The notes under the pieces are model-generated. The model saw only the letters and a list, made by a program, of their open reading frames with translations. It made no database searches and was not told the origin of the DNA. From contig NZ_CP009323.1 of the NCBI RefSeq assembly GCF_000959725.1, positions 2,046,001 to 2,110,000 of the forward strand: 64,000 nucleotides of DNA. The letters are read 5' to 3'. Positions within the stretch are counted from its first letter, which is position 1; each line of letters begins with the position of its first letter. Position numbers and translations under genes: made by a program. Of this stretch, positions 1 to 13,330 are shown in pieces. The stretch comes from Burkholderia gladioli. Its GTDB lineage: Bacteria > Pseudomonadota > Gammaproteobacteria > Burkholderiales > Burkholderiaceae.

Positions 1-867
1 GACCAGCAGGTGCTGCACATCCTGACCCAGGAATTCATCATCGACGGCCAGGAGGACGTGCGCGAGCCGATCGGCATGAGCGGGATCCGCCTCGAGGTGA
101 AGGTGCACATCGTGACGGGCGCGGTCAGTGCCGCGCAGAACATCGTCAAGTGCGTGCGCCGCTGCGGGCTGGAAGTGAACGACCTGATCCTGCAGCCGCT
201 GGCCTCGTCGCTGGCGGTGCTGACCGAGGACGAGAAGGATCTCGGCGTGGTGCTGGTCGACATCGGCGGCGGCACCACCGACATCGCGATCTTCGCCGAA
301 GGCGCGATCCGCCATACCGCGGTGATCCCGATCGCCGGCGACCAGATCACCAGCGACATCGCGATGGCGCTGCGCACGCCGACGCCGGACGCGGAGGACA
401 TCAAGGTCAGCCACGGCATCGCCAAGCAGGCGCTGGCCGACCCGGACGAGATGGTCGAGGTGCCGGGGCTCGGCGAGCGCGGCCCGCGCACGCTGTCGCG
501 CCAGGCGCTGGCGGCCGTTATCGAGCCGCGCGTCGAGGAGCTGTTCTCGCTGGTGCAGCAGGTGGTGCGCGAGTCGGGTTACGAAGAGTTACTGAGTTCC
601 GGTGTCGTGCTGACCGGCGGTGCTGCGATGATGCCGGGCATGGTCGAACTCGGCGAGGACATCTTCCTCAAACCGGTGCGCATCGGCGCGCCGGAATACG
701 CGGGCGGCCTGGCCGACGTGGTGCGCAATCCGCGCTACTCGACGGCGATGGGGCTGCTGGTGGAAGGCAGCGCGCAGCGGATGCGCGGGCGCAAGGTCGC
801 CGTGCAATCCGGTTCCGCGGGGCAGATCTTCACGCGCATGAAGGACTGGTTCCTGAGCAATTTCTAA
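1..867 (+). CDS. ftsA: Cell division protein FtsA (3' part; start lies before the window)
   Basis: Actin-like ATPase that tethers FtsZ to the inner membrane and helps recruit the late divisome. The reading frame is open from base 1, so the N-terminal half of the ATPase core is missing here. Visible are the end of the 1C region, the actin-fold phosphate loop DIGGGTTDIAIF, the late glycine motif VVLTGGAAMMPG, and a C-terminal amphipathic tail ending in KDWFLSNF, which is the usual FtsA membrane-targeting helix. ftsZ follows after about 100 bases, the standard end of the dcw cluster. Any in-frame GTG near base 10 is internal, not the start. Confidence 0.97.
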   Translation, partial: DQQVLHILTQEFIIDGQEDVREPIGMSGIRLEVKVHIVTGAVSAAQNIVKCVRRCGLEVNDLILQPLASSLAVLTEDEKDLGVVLVDIGGGTTDIAIFAEGAIRHTAVIPIAGDQITSDIAMALRTPTPDAEDIKVSHGIAKQALADPDEMVEVPGLGERGPRTLSRQALAAVIEPRVEELFSLVQQVVRESGYEELLSSGVVLTGGAAMMPGMVELGEDIFLKPVRIGAPEYAGGLADVVRNPRYSTAMGLLVEGSAQRMRGRKVAVQSGSAGQIFTRMKDWFLSNF

Positions 868-970
868 GGGTTTTAGCGCCGGTGCCGGCGGCCGGCGCGC
901 GGACAGGAGGTTGCCCGATCTCCTGCCGGATAACGGCCGAGCAGCTTTATCTTTCTTGACGGAGGCAACA

Positions 971-2164
971 ATGGAATTCGAAATGCTGGAAACCGAGACC
1001 AACGGCACCATCATCAAGGTGATCGGGGTCGGCGGCGCGGGCGGCAACGCCGTGGCGCACATGATCAACCGTGGTGTCCAGGGCGTCGATTTCGTCGTCA
1101 TGAACACCGACGCGCAGGCGCTCTCGCGCTCGCGTGCACCGAACGTGATCCAGCTCGGCAACACCGGCCTGGGCGCTGGCGCGAAGCCGGACATGGGTCG
1201 TGCGGCGGCGGAAGAGGCGCGTGAGCGTATCGCCGATTCGCTGCGCGGCGCGCACATGGTGTTCATCACCGCCGGCATGGGCGGCGGCACCGGCACGGGC
1301 GCCGCGCCGGTGGTGGCGCAGATCGCCAAGGAAATGGGCATCCTGACGGTGGGTGTCGTCAGCAAGCCGTTCGAGTTCGAGGGCGGCAAGCGCATGCGCG
1401 TGGCCGAGGCCGGCGCGCAGCAGCTCGAGGATCACGTCGATTCGCTGATCGTGGTGCTCAACGACAAGCTGTTCGACGTGATGGGCGACGACGCCGAGAT
1501 GGACAAGTGCTTCCAGTGCGCCGACGACGTGCTCAACAACGCCGTGGCCGGTATCGCCGAGATCATCAATGTCGACGGCCTGGTCAACGTCGACTTCGAG
1601 GACGTGAAGACGGTGATGGGCGAGCAGGGCAAGGCGATGATGGGCACCGCGACGGTCGCGGGCGTCGATCGCGCGCGCCTGGCCGCCGAGCAGGCGGTCG
1701 CGAGCCCGCTGCTGGAAGGCGTGGACCTGTCGGGCGCGCGTGGCGTGCTGGTCAACATCACCTCGAGCCGTTCGCTGCGTCTGTCGGAAACGCGCGAAGT
1801 GATGAACACCATCAAGAGCTACGCCGCGGAAGACGCGACCGTGATCTTCGGCGCGGTCTACGACGACGCGATGGGCGATGCGCTGCGCGTGACGGTGGTC
1901 GCCACCGGCCTGGGCCGTGCCGCGAAGAAGCAGCAGACCACGCCGATGACGCTGCTGCGCACCGGCACCGACAACCAGCCGGTTGGCGCGGTCGGCCACA
2001 GCTACGCGCCGGCGCACGTGAATACGTCGGACTACGGCGCGCTCGACACGCCGGCGGTCTGGCGCAATTCGCGCGAGACGGCGGCGTCGCACGTGCAGGC
2101 GCTGCAGGAAAAGGGCGTCGACACGTACGACATCCCGGCCTTCCTGCGCAAGCAGGCCGACTGA
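971..2164 (+). CDS. ftsZ: Cell division protein FtsZ
   Basis: Tubulin-like GTPase that polymerises into the cytokinetic Z-ring. The 397-residue product has the N-terminal glycine loop GVGGAGGNAV, the tubulin signature GGGTGTG at about residues 104-110, and the conserved C-terminal peptide DIPAFLRKQ that binds FtsA, ZapD and other partners. I chose the ATG at 971 because GGAGG lies five bases upstream and the protein then starts MEFEMLETE. An in-frame upstream ATG at 911 would add an unconserved 20-residue extension. It lies directly behind ftsA. A gene for the Z-ring partner ZapD is also in the window. Confidence 0.98.
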   Translation: MEFEMLETETNGTIIKVIGVGGAGGNAVAHMINRGVQGVDFVVMNTDAQALSRSRAPNVIQLGNTGLGAGAKPDMGRAAAEEARERIADSLRGAHMVFITAGMGGGTGTGAAPVVAQIAKEMGILTVGVVSKPFEFEGGKRMRVAEAGAQQLEDHVDSLIVVLNDKLFDVMGDDAEMDKCFQCADDVLNNAVAGIAEIINVDGLVNVDFEDVKTVMGEQGKAMMGTATVAGVDRARLAAEQAVASPLLEGVDLSGARGVLVNITSSRSLRLSETREVMNTIKSYAAEDATVIFGAVYDDAMGDALRVTVVATGLGRAAKKQQTTPMTLLRTGTDNQPVGAVGHSYAPAHVNTSDYGALDTPAVWRNSRETAASHVQALQEKGVDTYDIPAFLRKQAD

Positions 2165-2347
2165 CAGGGGCAGGCCGGCCGCTCGCGCGGCCAGCCGACC
2201 TGACGGGTTGAACGCAACCGCAACAGGCCGCGTCGCTGTCGACGCCGGGCCGGGCCAGCTGCCCTCTTCGCATCCGCGAGGCGGGATGGGCCTTGTCGTC
2301 CCTGTCGGTTACGTCACCCGCAACCGCATCGCAATGAAGGACCAGTC

Positions 2348-2854
2348 ATGATTCAAGCAGGCGACACGCTGCCCGACGCACAAGTCTTCGAATTCGTCGA
2401 CGAAGCGCGCGAGGGCTGCACGCTCGGGCCGAATGCGCTCGACGTGCGTGAACAGACGGCGGGCAAGCGCGTGGTGATCTTCGGATTGCCGGGCGCGTTC
2501 ACGCCGACCTGTTCGGCGAAGCATGTACCGGGTTATGTCGAGCAGTTCGACGCGTTCCGCGCGGCCGGCATCGACGAGATCTGGTGCGTGTCCGTCAACG
2601 ACGCATTCGTGATGGGCGCTTGGGGACGGGATCAGCACACCGCGGGCAAGGTGCGCATGATCGCGGACAGCAGCGCAGCCTTCACTCATGCACTGGGGCT
2701 TACGCAGGATCTGTCCGCGCGCGGCATGGGAATCCGTTCCCAGCGCTACGCGATGGTGGTCGACGACGGCGTGGTCAAGACGCTGGCCGTCGAGGCACCG
2801 GGCAAGTTCGAAGTCAGCGACGCGGCAAGCATCCTGGCGGCCGTGAAGCGCTGA
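2348..2854 (+). CDS. Peroxiredoxin, Prx5/AhpE-like redoxin family
   Basis: Thiol-dependent peroxidase that reduces H2O2 and organic hydroperoxides. The 168-residue protein is a single redoxin domain with the peroxidatic motif FTPTCS, active cysteine near residue 55. It has the short Prx5 architecture with no C-terminal 1-Cys extension. A second cysteine in EIWCVSVND is at the usual position of a Prx5 beta-strand residue, not clearly a resolving cysteine. The gene sits alone between ftsZ and lpxC, an order familiar from Burkholderia, and is followed by a GC-rich hairpin. The electron donor (glutaredoxin or thioredoxin) cannot be told from sequence. Confidence 0.92.
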   Translation: MIQAGDTLPDAQVFEFVDEAREGCTLGPNALDVREQTAGKRVVIFGLPGAFTPTCSAKHVPGYVEQFDAFRAAGIDEIWCVSVNDAFVMGAWGRDQHTAGKVRMIADSSAAFTHALGLTQDLSARGMGIRSQRYAMVVDDGVVKTLAVEAPGKFEVSDAASILAAVKR

Positions 2855-2912
2855 TGCGCTTCGCGCCGCACGTTGCGTCGCGGCAACGCGTCGCATAAAA
2901 GGGTGCCGCAAC

Positions 2913-2963
2913 ACGGGCCGTCGTCCGGGAACGCCTCCGTTCCGGGCGCCGGCCCGTCTTTCT
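2913..2963 (+). terminator. Probable Rho-independent terminator after the peroxiredoxin gene
   Basis: ACGGGCCG at 2913-2920 pairs with CGGCCCGT at 2950-2957. An inner GC-rich arm lies between them, and the sequence CTTTCTT follows. It lies 58 bases after the peroxiredoxin stop. Confidence 0.5.
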
Positions 2964-3044
2964 TGACCTGTGCGTGCCTTGCAGGGGTAACGTGCAGAAA
3001 CAGTTGATACGACATTCGGCGCAACCCGGCCTGTCGTTTTGCGC

Positions 3045-3050
3045 TATACT
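3045..3050 (+). promoter_or_regulatory. Candidate -10 box for lpxC
   Basis: TATACT lies 55 bases before the chosen lpxC ATG in a locally AT-richer leader. No convincing -35 is seen at 16-18 bases spacing, so this is only a candidate. Confidence 0.35.
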
Positions 3051-3105
3051 CTCGTCTATCGAATAAAAGTCCTGATTGATAACTTCAATCAAGAAGCACA
3101 ACACC

Positions 3106-4023
3106 ATGTTGAAGCAGCGAACCATCAAATCGATCGTGAAGACCGTCGGCATTGGCGTCCACTCGGGCCGCAAGGTCGAACTGACGCTCCGTCCGGCCGC
3201 AGCGGGCACGGGGATTGTTTTCACGCGCGTCGATTTGGCCACGCCGGTCGAGATCCCGGCCAAGCCGCTGGCGATTGGCGACACGCGCCTGGCCTCGGTG
3301 CTGCAGAAGGACGGCGCGCGCGTCTCGACCATCGAGCACCTGATGTCGGCCTGCGCCGGCCTCGGCATCGACAATCTCTACGTCGACGTGACCGCCGAGG
3401 AAATCCCGATCATGGACGGCAGCGCCGCGTCCTTCGTGTTCCTGATCCAGTCGGCCGGCATCGAGGAGCAGAACGCGCCGAAGCGCTTCATCCAGGTCAA
3501 GCGCCGGGTGGAGATCCGCGACGGCGACAAGTTCGCGCGACTCGATCCCTACTTCGGCTTCAAGCTCAAGTTCACCATCGACTTCCGCCATCCGGCCGTC
3601 GACAAGACCGGCCAGGAGCTCGAGGTCGATTTCGGTACCACCTCGTATGTTCGCGAGATCGCCCGGGCCCGCACCTTCGGCTTCGCGCACGAGGTCGAGA
3701 TGCTGCGCGAGCTCGGTCTCGCGCGCGGCGGCAGCATGGACAACGCGATCGTGCTCGACGAGTACCGCATCCTCAACAACGACGGCCTGCGCTATGACGA
3801 CGAGTTCGTGAAGCACAAGATGCTCGACGCGATCGGCGATCTCTACGTGATCGGCCATCCGCTGCTGGCCTCGTATACGGCCTACAAGTCGGGTCACGGG
3901 CTGAACAACGCGCTGCTGCGTGAATTGCTCGCGCACGAGGACGCCTACGAGATCGTGACGTTCGATGACCTGAAGGCCGCGCCGCGCGGTTTTGGTTTCG
4001 AGGCGCAGACGGCCTTCGCCTGA
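3106..4023 (+). CDS. lpxC: UDP-3-O-acyl-N-acetylglucosamine deacetylase LpxC
   Basis: Zinc metalloamidase that catalyses the committed step of lipid A synthesis in the cytosol. The 305-residue product has both zinc-ligand motifs: [12 protein letters not shown] (first histidine) and [10 protein letters not shown] (second histidine and aspartate). It also has the catalytic [12 protein letters not shown] segment. The ATG at 3106, starting [17 protein letters not shown], matches the family N-terminus. The in-frame start at 3076 would add ten residues absent from homologues. It lies downstream of ftsA-ftsZ as in many proteobacteria and is followed by a strong terminator facing dciA. Confidence 0.98.
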   Translation: MLKQRTIKSIVKTVGIGVHSGRKVELTLRPAAAGTGIVFTRVDLATPVEIPAKPLAIGDTRLASVLQKDGARVSTIEHLMSACAGLGIDNLYVDVTAEEIPIMDGSAASFVFLIQSAGIEEQNAPKRFIQVKRRVEIRDGDKFARLDPYFGFKLKFTIDFRHPAVDKTGQELEVDFGTTSYVREIARARTFGFAHEVEMLRELGLARGGSMDNAIVLDEYRILNNDGLRYDDEFVKHKMLDAIGDLYVIGHPLLASYTAYKSGHGLNNALLRELLAHEDAYEIVTFDDLKAAPRGFGFEAQTAFA

Positions 4024-4046
4024 GCGGTTTCGGCGGGTTCTAATGA

Positions 4047-4075
4047 GAAAGGCAGCCTTTCGGCTGCCTTTTTTG
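4047..4075. terminator. Bidirectional terminator between lpxC and dciA
   Basis: AAGGCAGCC (4049-4057) pairs with GGCTGCCTT (4062-4070) around a four-base loop. Six T residues follow on the plus strand, and AAA before the stem gives a short T tract on the minus strand. It lies 25 bases after the lpxC stop and downstream of the convergent dciA. Confidence 0.85.
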
Positions 4076-4101
4076 CGTTTCGGGCCGGCAGGGCGGCGAT
4101 T

Positions 4102-4584
4102 TCAGCGCGTCGGTTTCGTCTTGGCGTGGCGCGCGGCCATCCGCGCCAGCGCGCTTTGCAGCGGCGAGGACGGCAGGCTGTCGGCCAGTTCGCGCAGCGC
4201 ATCGGCACCGGCCGGCGTCATGCGCGCCTGCTTGATCCGCACCGGCTCGGGAGCATCCTGCGGGCGCACCCGGACCTTCAGCGTCGCCACGTGCCAGCCA
4301 CGTGCCTGCAGGTCGGCCACCAGGCGCGGCGCGACCTGCCGCAACCGCGCGGCCAGCGCGTTGTGGCCCGCGAACAGGGTCAGCACCCCGTCCTTGATCG
4401 AGCCGGGATCGACGTGATTGGCCAGGTACTCGGGCAGCAGCGCGCGCAGGTCGCGCTGCAGCGAGGCGACCTGCTCGACGCCGGCGCGCAGCGCGGCGAA
4501 CGCGTCGGTGCGCTTGAGCACGTCGGCGGCGACCTGCGGCCGCGCGAAGCCTGACGGATGGGCGTACCTGGAGGAGCGGTTCAT
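4102..4584 (-). CDS. dciA: DUF721/DciA family protein (probable replicative helicase loader)
   Basis: DciA proteins replace the phage-derived DnaC/DnaI loaders in most bacteria and help load DnaB at the origin. The 160-residue frame has the DUF721 core at about residues 25-120, with VDPGSIKDGVLTLFAGHNALAAR type strands and then a basic, proline-rich C-terminus ending KTKPTR. The start at 4584 (MNRSSRYAHPSG) is preferred. A longer in-frame extension upstream is arginine-rich and unlike the family. The neighbourhood between lpxC and secA is a usual place for this family. Assignment to helicase loading comes from the family, not from visible catalytic residues. Confidence 0.8.
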   Translation of the reverse strand: MNRSSRYAHPSGFARPQVAADVLKRTDAFAALRAGVEQVASLQRDLRALLPEYLANHVDPGSIKDGVLTLFAGHNALAARLRQVAPRLVADLQARGWHVATLKVRVRPQDAPEPVRIKQARMTPAGADALRELADSLPSSPLQSALARMAARHAKTKPTR

Positions 4585-4944
4585 GGGCGGGCAGGCGGGA
4601 GCAATGGCCGGATTGTACCGCGCGCAACGGCGGCCGGCGGCCGTTTCCACGGGGCCGGATCGTTTTGCGGCAGGTCCCGCGGCGGTCCTGCAGTCGCCCC
4701 TCGCCGTGTCCTCGCGGCGCCTCTTGCGGTGGCGCCGATCCGCCCGCATATCGGTAGCGGCGCGGGCAGCTTCGGCCCGGGCGTCGCGGCCGGCGAAGTC
4801 GGTGCCGGCGCGACACCGGCTTGCCTAAATGCGCGTGCTAAAATTCCTCGTTTGAATTCACTCATACGCTAAGCCGCCAAGGCTCGGCGCGCCGGGGCCG
4901 GCGTCATCCGCTCCGGGGCCGTTGCTGCGACGCAGACCCGATCG
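4585..4944. other. Divergent dciA/secA intergenic region
   Basis: These 360 bases hold the leaders of the two divergent genes. On the plus strand there is an extended -10 for secA near 4836-4844. I see no further gene; open frames crossing it are GC-driven and unconserved in appearance. Confidence 0.6.
4836..4844 (+). promoter_or_regulatory. Extended -10 promoter element for secA
   Basis: TGCTAAAAT matches the extended -10 pattern TGnTATAAT with one mismatch, in a GC-rich context where such runs are rare. TTGCCT at 4821-4826 is only 12 bases away and cannot serve as a normal -35. The secA ATG is about 100 bases downstream. Confidence 0.5.
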
Positions 4945-7746
<2,802 letters not shown>

Positions 7747-7874
7747 TCCCGGCGGCGGCCGACGCGGCATGCGATCCATGCCGCGCACGGTCGCCGTTTC
7801 GTCACTTGCGTACTGCAAGATGAATCCGCGGCGGCCCGCAGCAATGCGCGCCGCCGCTTCGTTCGAATCCATCG

Positions 7875-7900
7875 ATGCCGGCAGGAGCCGGCATTTTCCT
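7875..7900 (+). terminator. Probable secA terminator just upstream of argJ
   Basis: ATGCCGGC (7875-7882) and GCCGGCAT (7887-7894) form a perfect eight-base-pair stem with an AGGA tetraloop, followed by TTTTCCTT. It ends only about 17 bases before the argJ ATG, so it could also influence argJ leader folding. Confidence 0.6.
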
Positions 7901-7916
7901 TCCGGCAGGTGTCTCC

Positions 7917-9158
7917 ATGGCTGTCAATTTCCCTTCGATCGATCCCGCGCAACTGCATCCCGTCGCCGGCGTCACGCTAGGCTGGGCCGAGGCCAACATC
8001 CGCAAGCCGAACCGCAAGGACGTGCTCGTCATCTCGGTCGAGGAGGGCGCGACGGTGGCCGGCGTGTTCACCGAGAACCGCTTCTGCGCGGCGCCCGTGA
8101 TCGTCTGCCGCGAACACCTGGCCGCGGTGCGTGCCGGCGGCCCGGCGATTCGCGCGCTGGTGGTCAATACCGGTAACGCGAACGCCGGCACCGGCGAGCC
8201 GGGCCTGGCGGCGACCCGCGCGACCTGCGACGAGCTCGCGCGCCTGGCCGGCCTGCAGCCCTCGCAGGTGTTGCCGTTCTCCACCGGCGTGATTCTCGAG
8301 CCGCTGCCCGTCGATCGCCTGAAGGCCGGCCTGCCGGCCGCGCTGGCGAACCGGGCGGCCGCCAACTGGTTCGACGCCGCGCAGGCGATCATGACCACCG
8401 ACACGCTGCCCAAGGCCGCCTCGCGCCAGGTCACGATCGACGGGCACACGGTCACGCTGACCGGCATCAGCAAGGGCGCCGGCATGATCAAGCCGAACAT
8501 GGCCACCATGCTCGGCTACCTGGCCTTCGACGCCAAGGTCGCGCAGCCGGTGCTCGACCAACTGGTGAAGGAGGTCGCGAACCGCTCCTTCAACTGCATC
8601 ACGATCGACGGCGATACCTCGACCAACGATTCCTTCATCCTGATCGCCTCGGGCAAGTCGAGCCTGCCGGCGATCGATTCGGTCGACTCGCCCGCCTACG
8701 CCGCGCTGCGCGAGGCCGTCACCGAGGTGGCGCAGACGCTGTCGCAACTGATCGTGCGCGACGGCGAGGGCGCCACCAAGTTCATGACGGTGCAGGTCGA
8801 GGGCGGCCGCGACGTGGCGGAATGCCGGAAGATCGCCTACGCGATCGGCCATTCGCCGCTGGTGAAGACGGCGTTCTACGCATCGGACCCCAACCTCGGC
8901 CGGATCCTGGCCGCGATTGGCTACGCCGGGGTGAGCGACCTGGATGTCGGCAAGATCGATCTCTACCTCGACGACGTGCTGGTGGCCAAGGCCGGCGGCC
9001 GCAACCCGGCCTACCAGGAAGCCGACGGCCAGCGCGTCATGAAGCAGAGCGAGATCACGATCCGCGTGCTGCTGGGCCGTGGCGAGGCCAGCGCGACGGT
9101 GTGGACCTGCGACCTGTCGCACGACTACGTCAGCATCAACGCCGACTACCGCTCCTGA
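7917..9158 (+). CDS. argJ: Bifunctional ornithine acetyltransferase / N-acetylglutamate synthase ArgJ
   Basis: Transfers the acetyl group of N-acetylornithine to glutamate in the cyclic arginine pathway, and may also use acetyl-CoA. The 413-residue precursor self-cleaves. The cleavage motif [10 protein letters not shown] places the nucleophilic threonine at about residue 197, after [10 protein letters not shown]. The substrate loop TGNANAGTG is also present. The ATG at 7917 gives [15 protein letters not shown], the usual length for the genus; an upstream in-frame ATG at 7875 lies inside the preceding hairpin and is rejected. Two genes follow on the same strand at short spacing, but their link to arginine is unclear. 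Confidence 0.97.
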   Translation: MAVNFPSIDPAQLHPVAGVTLGWAEANIRKPNRKDVLVISVEEGATVAGVFTENRFCAAPVIVCREHLAAVRAGGPAIRALVVNTGNANAGTGEPGLAATRATCDELARLAGLQPSQVLPFSTGVILEPLPVDRLKAGLPAALANRAAANWFDAAQAIMTTDTLPKAASRQVTIDGHTVTLTGISKGAGMIKPNMATMLGYLAFDAKVAQPVLDQLVKEVANRSFNCITIDGDTSTNDSFILIASGKSSLPAIDSVDSPAYAALREAVTEVAQTLSQLIVRDGEGATKFMTVQVEGGRDVAECRKIAYAIGHSPLVKTAFYASDPNLGRILAAIGYAGVSDLDVGKIDLYLDDVLVAKAGGRNPAYQEADGQRVMKQSEITIRVLLGRGEASATVWTCDLSHDYVSINADYRS

Positions 9159-9227
9159 GCCGGCGCATGGCGCGCCCGGCGCGCCGTGCCGCCGCCGAAT
9201 TCGAATCACCCGATTGCTGGAAAGTGG

Positions 9228-10097
9228 ATGGACAAGCTCGAACAGTTTCTCGACCGCGCCGAAGCCCTGCTGGGCCGTTTCGAAGCCCTGCTGCCGCCGG
9301 CGCCCGCCGACGTCGACTGGAATGCCGCGACGGCATTTCGCTGGCGCAAGCGCCAAGGGCGCGGTTACCTGCAGGCCGTGCCGGCCATCTCGCAGATCGC
9401 GCTCGACGACCTGCACAACATCGATCGCCAGAAGGGGCTGATCGAACAGAACACGCGCCAGTTCGTGACGCGGCGCCCCGCCAACAACGTGCTGCTGACG
9501 GGCGCGCGCGGCACCGGCAAGTCCTCGCTGATCAAGGCCTGCCTCAATGCCTTCGCGGCCGACGGTCTGCGGCTGATCGAGGTCGACAAGGACGACCTGC
9601 ATGATCTCGGCGATATCGTCGATCTGATCTCGGCGCGGCCGGAGCGCTTCATCGTGTTCTGCGACGATCTCTCCTTCGAGGACGGCGAATCCGGCTACAA
9701 GGCGCTGAAGGTGGCGCTGGACGGCTCGATCTCGGCGCAGTCCGACAACGTGCTGATCTACGCGACCTCGAACCGCCGGCACCTGCTGCCGGAGTACATG
9801 AGCGACAACGAGAGCTACAAGCACCTGCCCGACGGCGAGATCCATCCCGGCGAAGTGGTGGAGGAGAAGATCTCGCTGTCCGAGCGTTTCGGGCTGTGGG
9901 TCAGCTTCTACCCGTTCAAGCAGGACGACTACCTCGCGATCGTCGGGCACTGGCTGCGCCATTTCGGCTGCGACGAGGCGCAAGTCGAGGCCGCGCGCGG
10001 CGACGCGCTGGTCTGGGCGCTCGAACGCGGCTCGCGTTCGGGCCGGGTGGCCTGGCAGTTCGCGCGCGACCGCTCCGGTCGTCAGGAGAGCATATGA
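9228..10097 (+). CDS. DUF815 family AAA+ ATP-binding protein
   Basis: Single-domain AAA+ ATPase of unassigned function. The 289-residue product has Walker A GARGTGKSS at about residues 90-98 and a Walker B-like FIVFCDDLSFE near residue 142, then a sensor-like ATSNRRHLLPE. This is the DUF815 layout. I chose the ATG at 9228 (MDKLEQFLDRAEALLGRF) because the coiled N-terminal helix begins there; an ATG at 9186 would add a short unlike segment. The stop overlaps the mutT start in ATGA, so the two are translationally coupled. Confidence 0.88.
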   Translation: MDKLEQFLDRAEALLGRFEALLPPAPADVDWNAATAFRWRKRQGRGYLQAVPAISQIALDDLHNIDRQKGLIEQNTRQFVTRRPANNVLLTGARGTGKSSLIKACLNAFAADGLRLIEVDKDDLHDLGDIVDLISARPERFIVFCDDLSFEDGESGYKALKVALDGSISAQSDNVLIYATSNRRHLLPEYMSDNESYKHLPDGEIHPGEVVEEKISLSERFGLWVSFYPFKQDDYLAIVGHWLRHFGCDEAQVEAARGDALVWALERGSRSGRVAWQFARDRSGRQESI

Positions 10098-10534
10098 CGG
10101 TGAACGCCGAAAGCACGGCCGGCGGCACGGCGCCGCGCAAGGTCACCGAGGTGGCGGTCGGCGTGCTGGTGCAGCCCGACGGCCGCTACCTGCTCGCGCA
10201 GCGCCCGGCCGGCAAGCCCTATGAAGGTTACTGGGAGTTCCCCGGCGGCAAGCTAGAGCCGGGCGAGAGCGTGGAAGCGGCGCTTTCGCGCGAGTTGCAC
10301 GAGGAACTGGGGATTCACGTCACGGCCTGCCATCGCTGGCACACGCTGGAGCATGATTATCCGCACGCCTATGTGCGGCTGTTCTTCTGCAAGGTGACGG
10401 GCTGGGACGGCGAGCCGCATAGCCGTGAAGGGCAGGCCTTCGTCTGGCAGCAATTGCCCGTGGAGGTCGATCCGCTGTTGCCGGCGGCCCTGCCGGTGCT
10501 CGAACTGCTGGCACGCGAGGCCGAGGCGGGCTGA
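10094..10534 (+). CDS. mutT: 8-oxo-dGTP diphosphatase, MutT-type Nudix hydrolase
   Basis: Removes oxidised guanine nucleotides from the pool and so prevents A:T to C:G transversions. The 146-residue protein has a complete Nudix box, starting GGKLEPGESVEAAL and ending RELHEELGI, at about residues 53-75, with the RELHEE metal-binding core. The ATG at 10094 overlaps the preceding stop by four bases and has AGGAG six bases upstream. Coupling with the DUF815 ATPase is seen here and is familiar from related genomes. Substrate identity is inferred from family resemblance (short MutT size and WEFPGGK entry to the box). Confidence 0.92.
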   Translation: MTVNAESTAGGTAPRKVTEVAVGVLVQPDGRYLLAQRPAGKPYEGYWEFPGGKLEPGESVEAALSRELHEELGIHVTACHRWHTLEHDYPHAYVRLFFCKVTGWDGEPHSREGQAFVWQQLPVEVDPLLPAALPVLELLAREAEAG

Positions 10535-10556
10535 TCACTCCTCGGCCCTATCTTTT

Positions 10557-10580
10557 CCGCCCGGTCGTTCGGCCGGGCGG
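10557..10580. repeat. Hairpin between convergent mutT and yacG
   Basis: CCGCCCGG (10557-10564) pairs with CCGGGCGG (10573-10580) around an eight-base loop. No T tract follows on the plus strand, so an intrinsic terminator is not supported. It may still act as a transcript-end stabilising hairpin. Confidence 0.4.
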
Positions 10581-10650
10581 CACCACTTCCCCGTTATATC
10601 GCGTCGAATTCAGGACGCCGCGCTCGCGGCAGCCTGGGGAAAGTGACCGC

Positions 10651-10851
10651 TCAGTCGTGACGGCCGGAGCCGCCTTCCGGCTCCGCGTCCGACGACGGCT
10701 CCTCGTCGGTGCCACCGATCCGATAGCGTTCGGCAGCCCAGGCGCCGAGATCCATCTGCTTGCAGCGGGCCGAGCAGAACGGGCGGAAGGTATTTTCCGG
10801 AACCCAGCGGACCTGTTTTCCGCAGGCCGGGCATTTGACGGCAAGAGTCAC
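10651..10851 (-). CDS. yacG: DNA gyrase inhibitor YacG (zinc-ribbon protein)
   Basis: Small zinc protein that binds GyrB and inhibits gyrase in E. coli. The 66-residue product has the four-cysteine site CPACG (Cys7, Cys10) and CSARC (Cys26, Cys30), then DLGAWAAERYRIGG and an acidic tail, matching the family throughout. It starts with GTG at 10851, four bases after the zapD stop, so it is the last gene of the coaE-zapD-yacG run. There is no ATG alternative that keeps the first cysteine pair. Confidence 0.93.
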   Translation of the reverse strand: MTLAVKCPACGKQVRWVPENTFRPFCSARCKQMDLGAWAAERYRIGGTDEEPSSDAEPEGGSGRHD

Positions 10852-10855
10852 GATT

Positions 10856-12375
<1,520 letters not shown>

Positions 12376-12379
12376 GGGG

Positions 12380-13270
12380 TCAGCCTCCGATCGTCAGGTA
12401 GAACGGCGTGCCGTGCAGCAAGGTGAGGATGCCGCCGAGCGCGAGGAACGGCCCGAACGGCAGCGGCTCCTCGTAGCGCATGCGGCCGCGCCACATCGCC
12501 AGCAGGCCGACCGCCGCGCCGCTGAGGGCCGCGATCAGCAGCACCTGGGGCAGGGCGATCCAGCCGAGCCAGGCGCCGAGCGCGGCGAGCAGCTTGAGGT
12601 CGCCATAACCGATGCCCTCGATGCCGCGCAGCAGCTTGAACAGCCAGAACACGCACCAGAGGAACAGGTAGCCGGCGATCGCGCCGATCACGGCTTCGCG
12701 CAGGTCGACGAAATTGCCCCACAGATTGACGAGCAGCCCGGCCCACAACAGCGGCAGGGTCATCGAATCGGGCAGGTAGCCGGTCTTGACGTCGATCAGG
12801 CTCATCGCCAGCAGCATCGCGCAGAGGCCGAAGGCGGCCAGCGCGGCCGGAACGGGACCGAACACGGCCAGCGAGGCGACCGCCAGCAGGCCGGAAACCA
12901 GCTCGACCAGCGGGTAGCGCGGGCTGATCGGCGCGCGGCACCGGGCGCAGCGCCCGCGCAGCGCCAGATAGCTCAGCACCGGCACGTTTTCCCAGGCGCG
13001 CAGCACGTGGCCGCAGTGAGGACAGGCGCTGTGCGGCGCCCACAGATCGTAGCGCGGCGGCAGCCCGTCGTCGGGCGCCGGGTCGCCGCCGGTGGCCTCG
13101 GCGAGTTCGGCCTGCCAGGCGCGCTGCATCATGATCGGCACGCGATGCGCGACCACGTTCAGGAAGCTGCCGATCACCAGCCCGAGCACGGTCGCGAACA
13201 CGTAGCGGACGGCGGCCGGCAGCGCGGCGAACGCGAGCGACGGATCGGCAAGGGCGAAAGACGAGATCAT
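12380..13270 (-). CDS. pilD: Type IV prepilin peptidase / N-methyltransferase PilD
   Basis: Inner-membrane aspartic protease that removes the class III leader of prepilins and pseudopilins and methylates the new N-terminus. The 296-residue product has an N-terminal membrane segment ([14 protein letters not shown]), the cytosolic zinc domain with two CxxC pairs (CPHC and CARC) and several C-terminal helices. The catalytic aspartates are in [11 protein letters not shown] and [14 protein letters not shown], both intact. It shares its operon with pilB, pilC and coaE. No pilin gene is in the window, so its substrates are encoded elsewhere. Confidence 0.95.
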   Translation of the reverse strand: MISSFALADPSLAFAALPAAVRYVFATVLGLVIGSFLNVVAHRVPIMMQRAWQAELAEATGGDPAPDDGLPPRYDLWAPHSACPHCGHVLRAWENVPVLSYLALRGRCARCRAPISPRYPLVELVSGLLAVASLAVFGPVPAALAAFGLCAMLLAMSLIDVKTGYLPDSMTLPLLWAGLLVNLWGNFVDLREAVIGAIAGYLFLWCVFWLFKLLRGIEGIGYGDLKLLAALGAWLGWIALPQVLLIAALSGAAVGLLAMWRGRMRYEEPLPFGPFLALGGILTLLHGTPFYLTIGG

Positions 13271-13330
13271 CGGGAAGGCTGGGAAAAGGAATTCGGGAGG
13301 AATCGGCGAGAGTCGGAACCGGGAGCGATG

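Noticed and set aside
4821..4844. TTGCCT and TAAAAT as a standard promoter for secA
   Set aside because: Spacer is only 12 bases. The -10 was kept alone as an extended -10.
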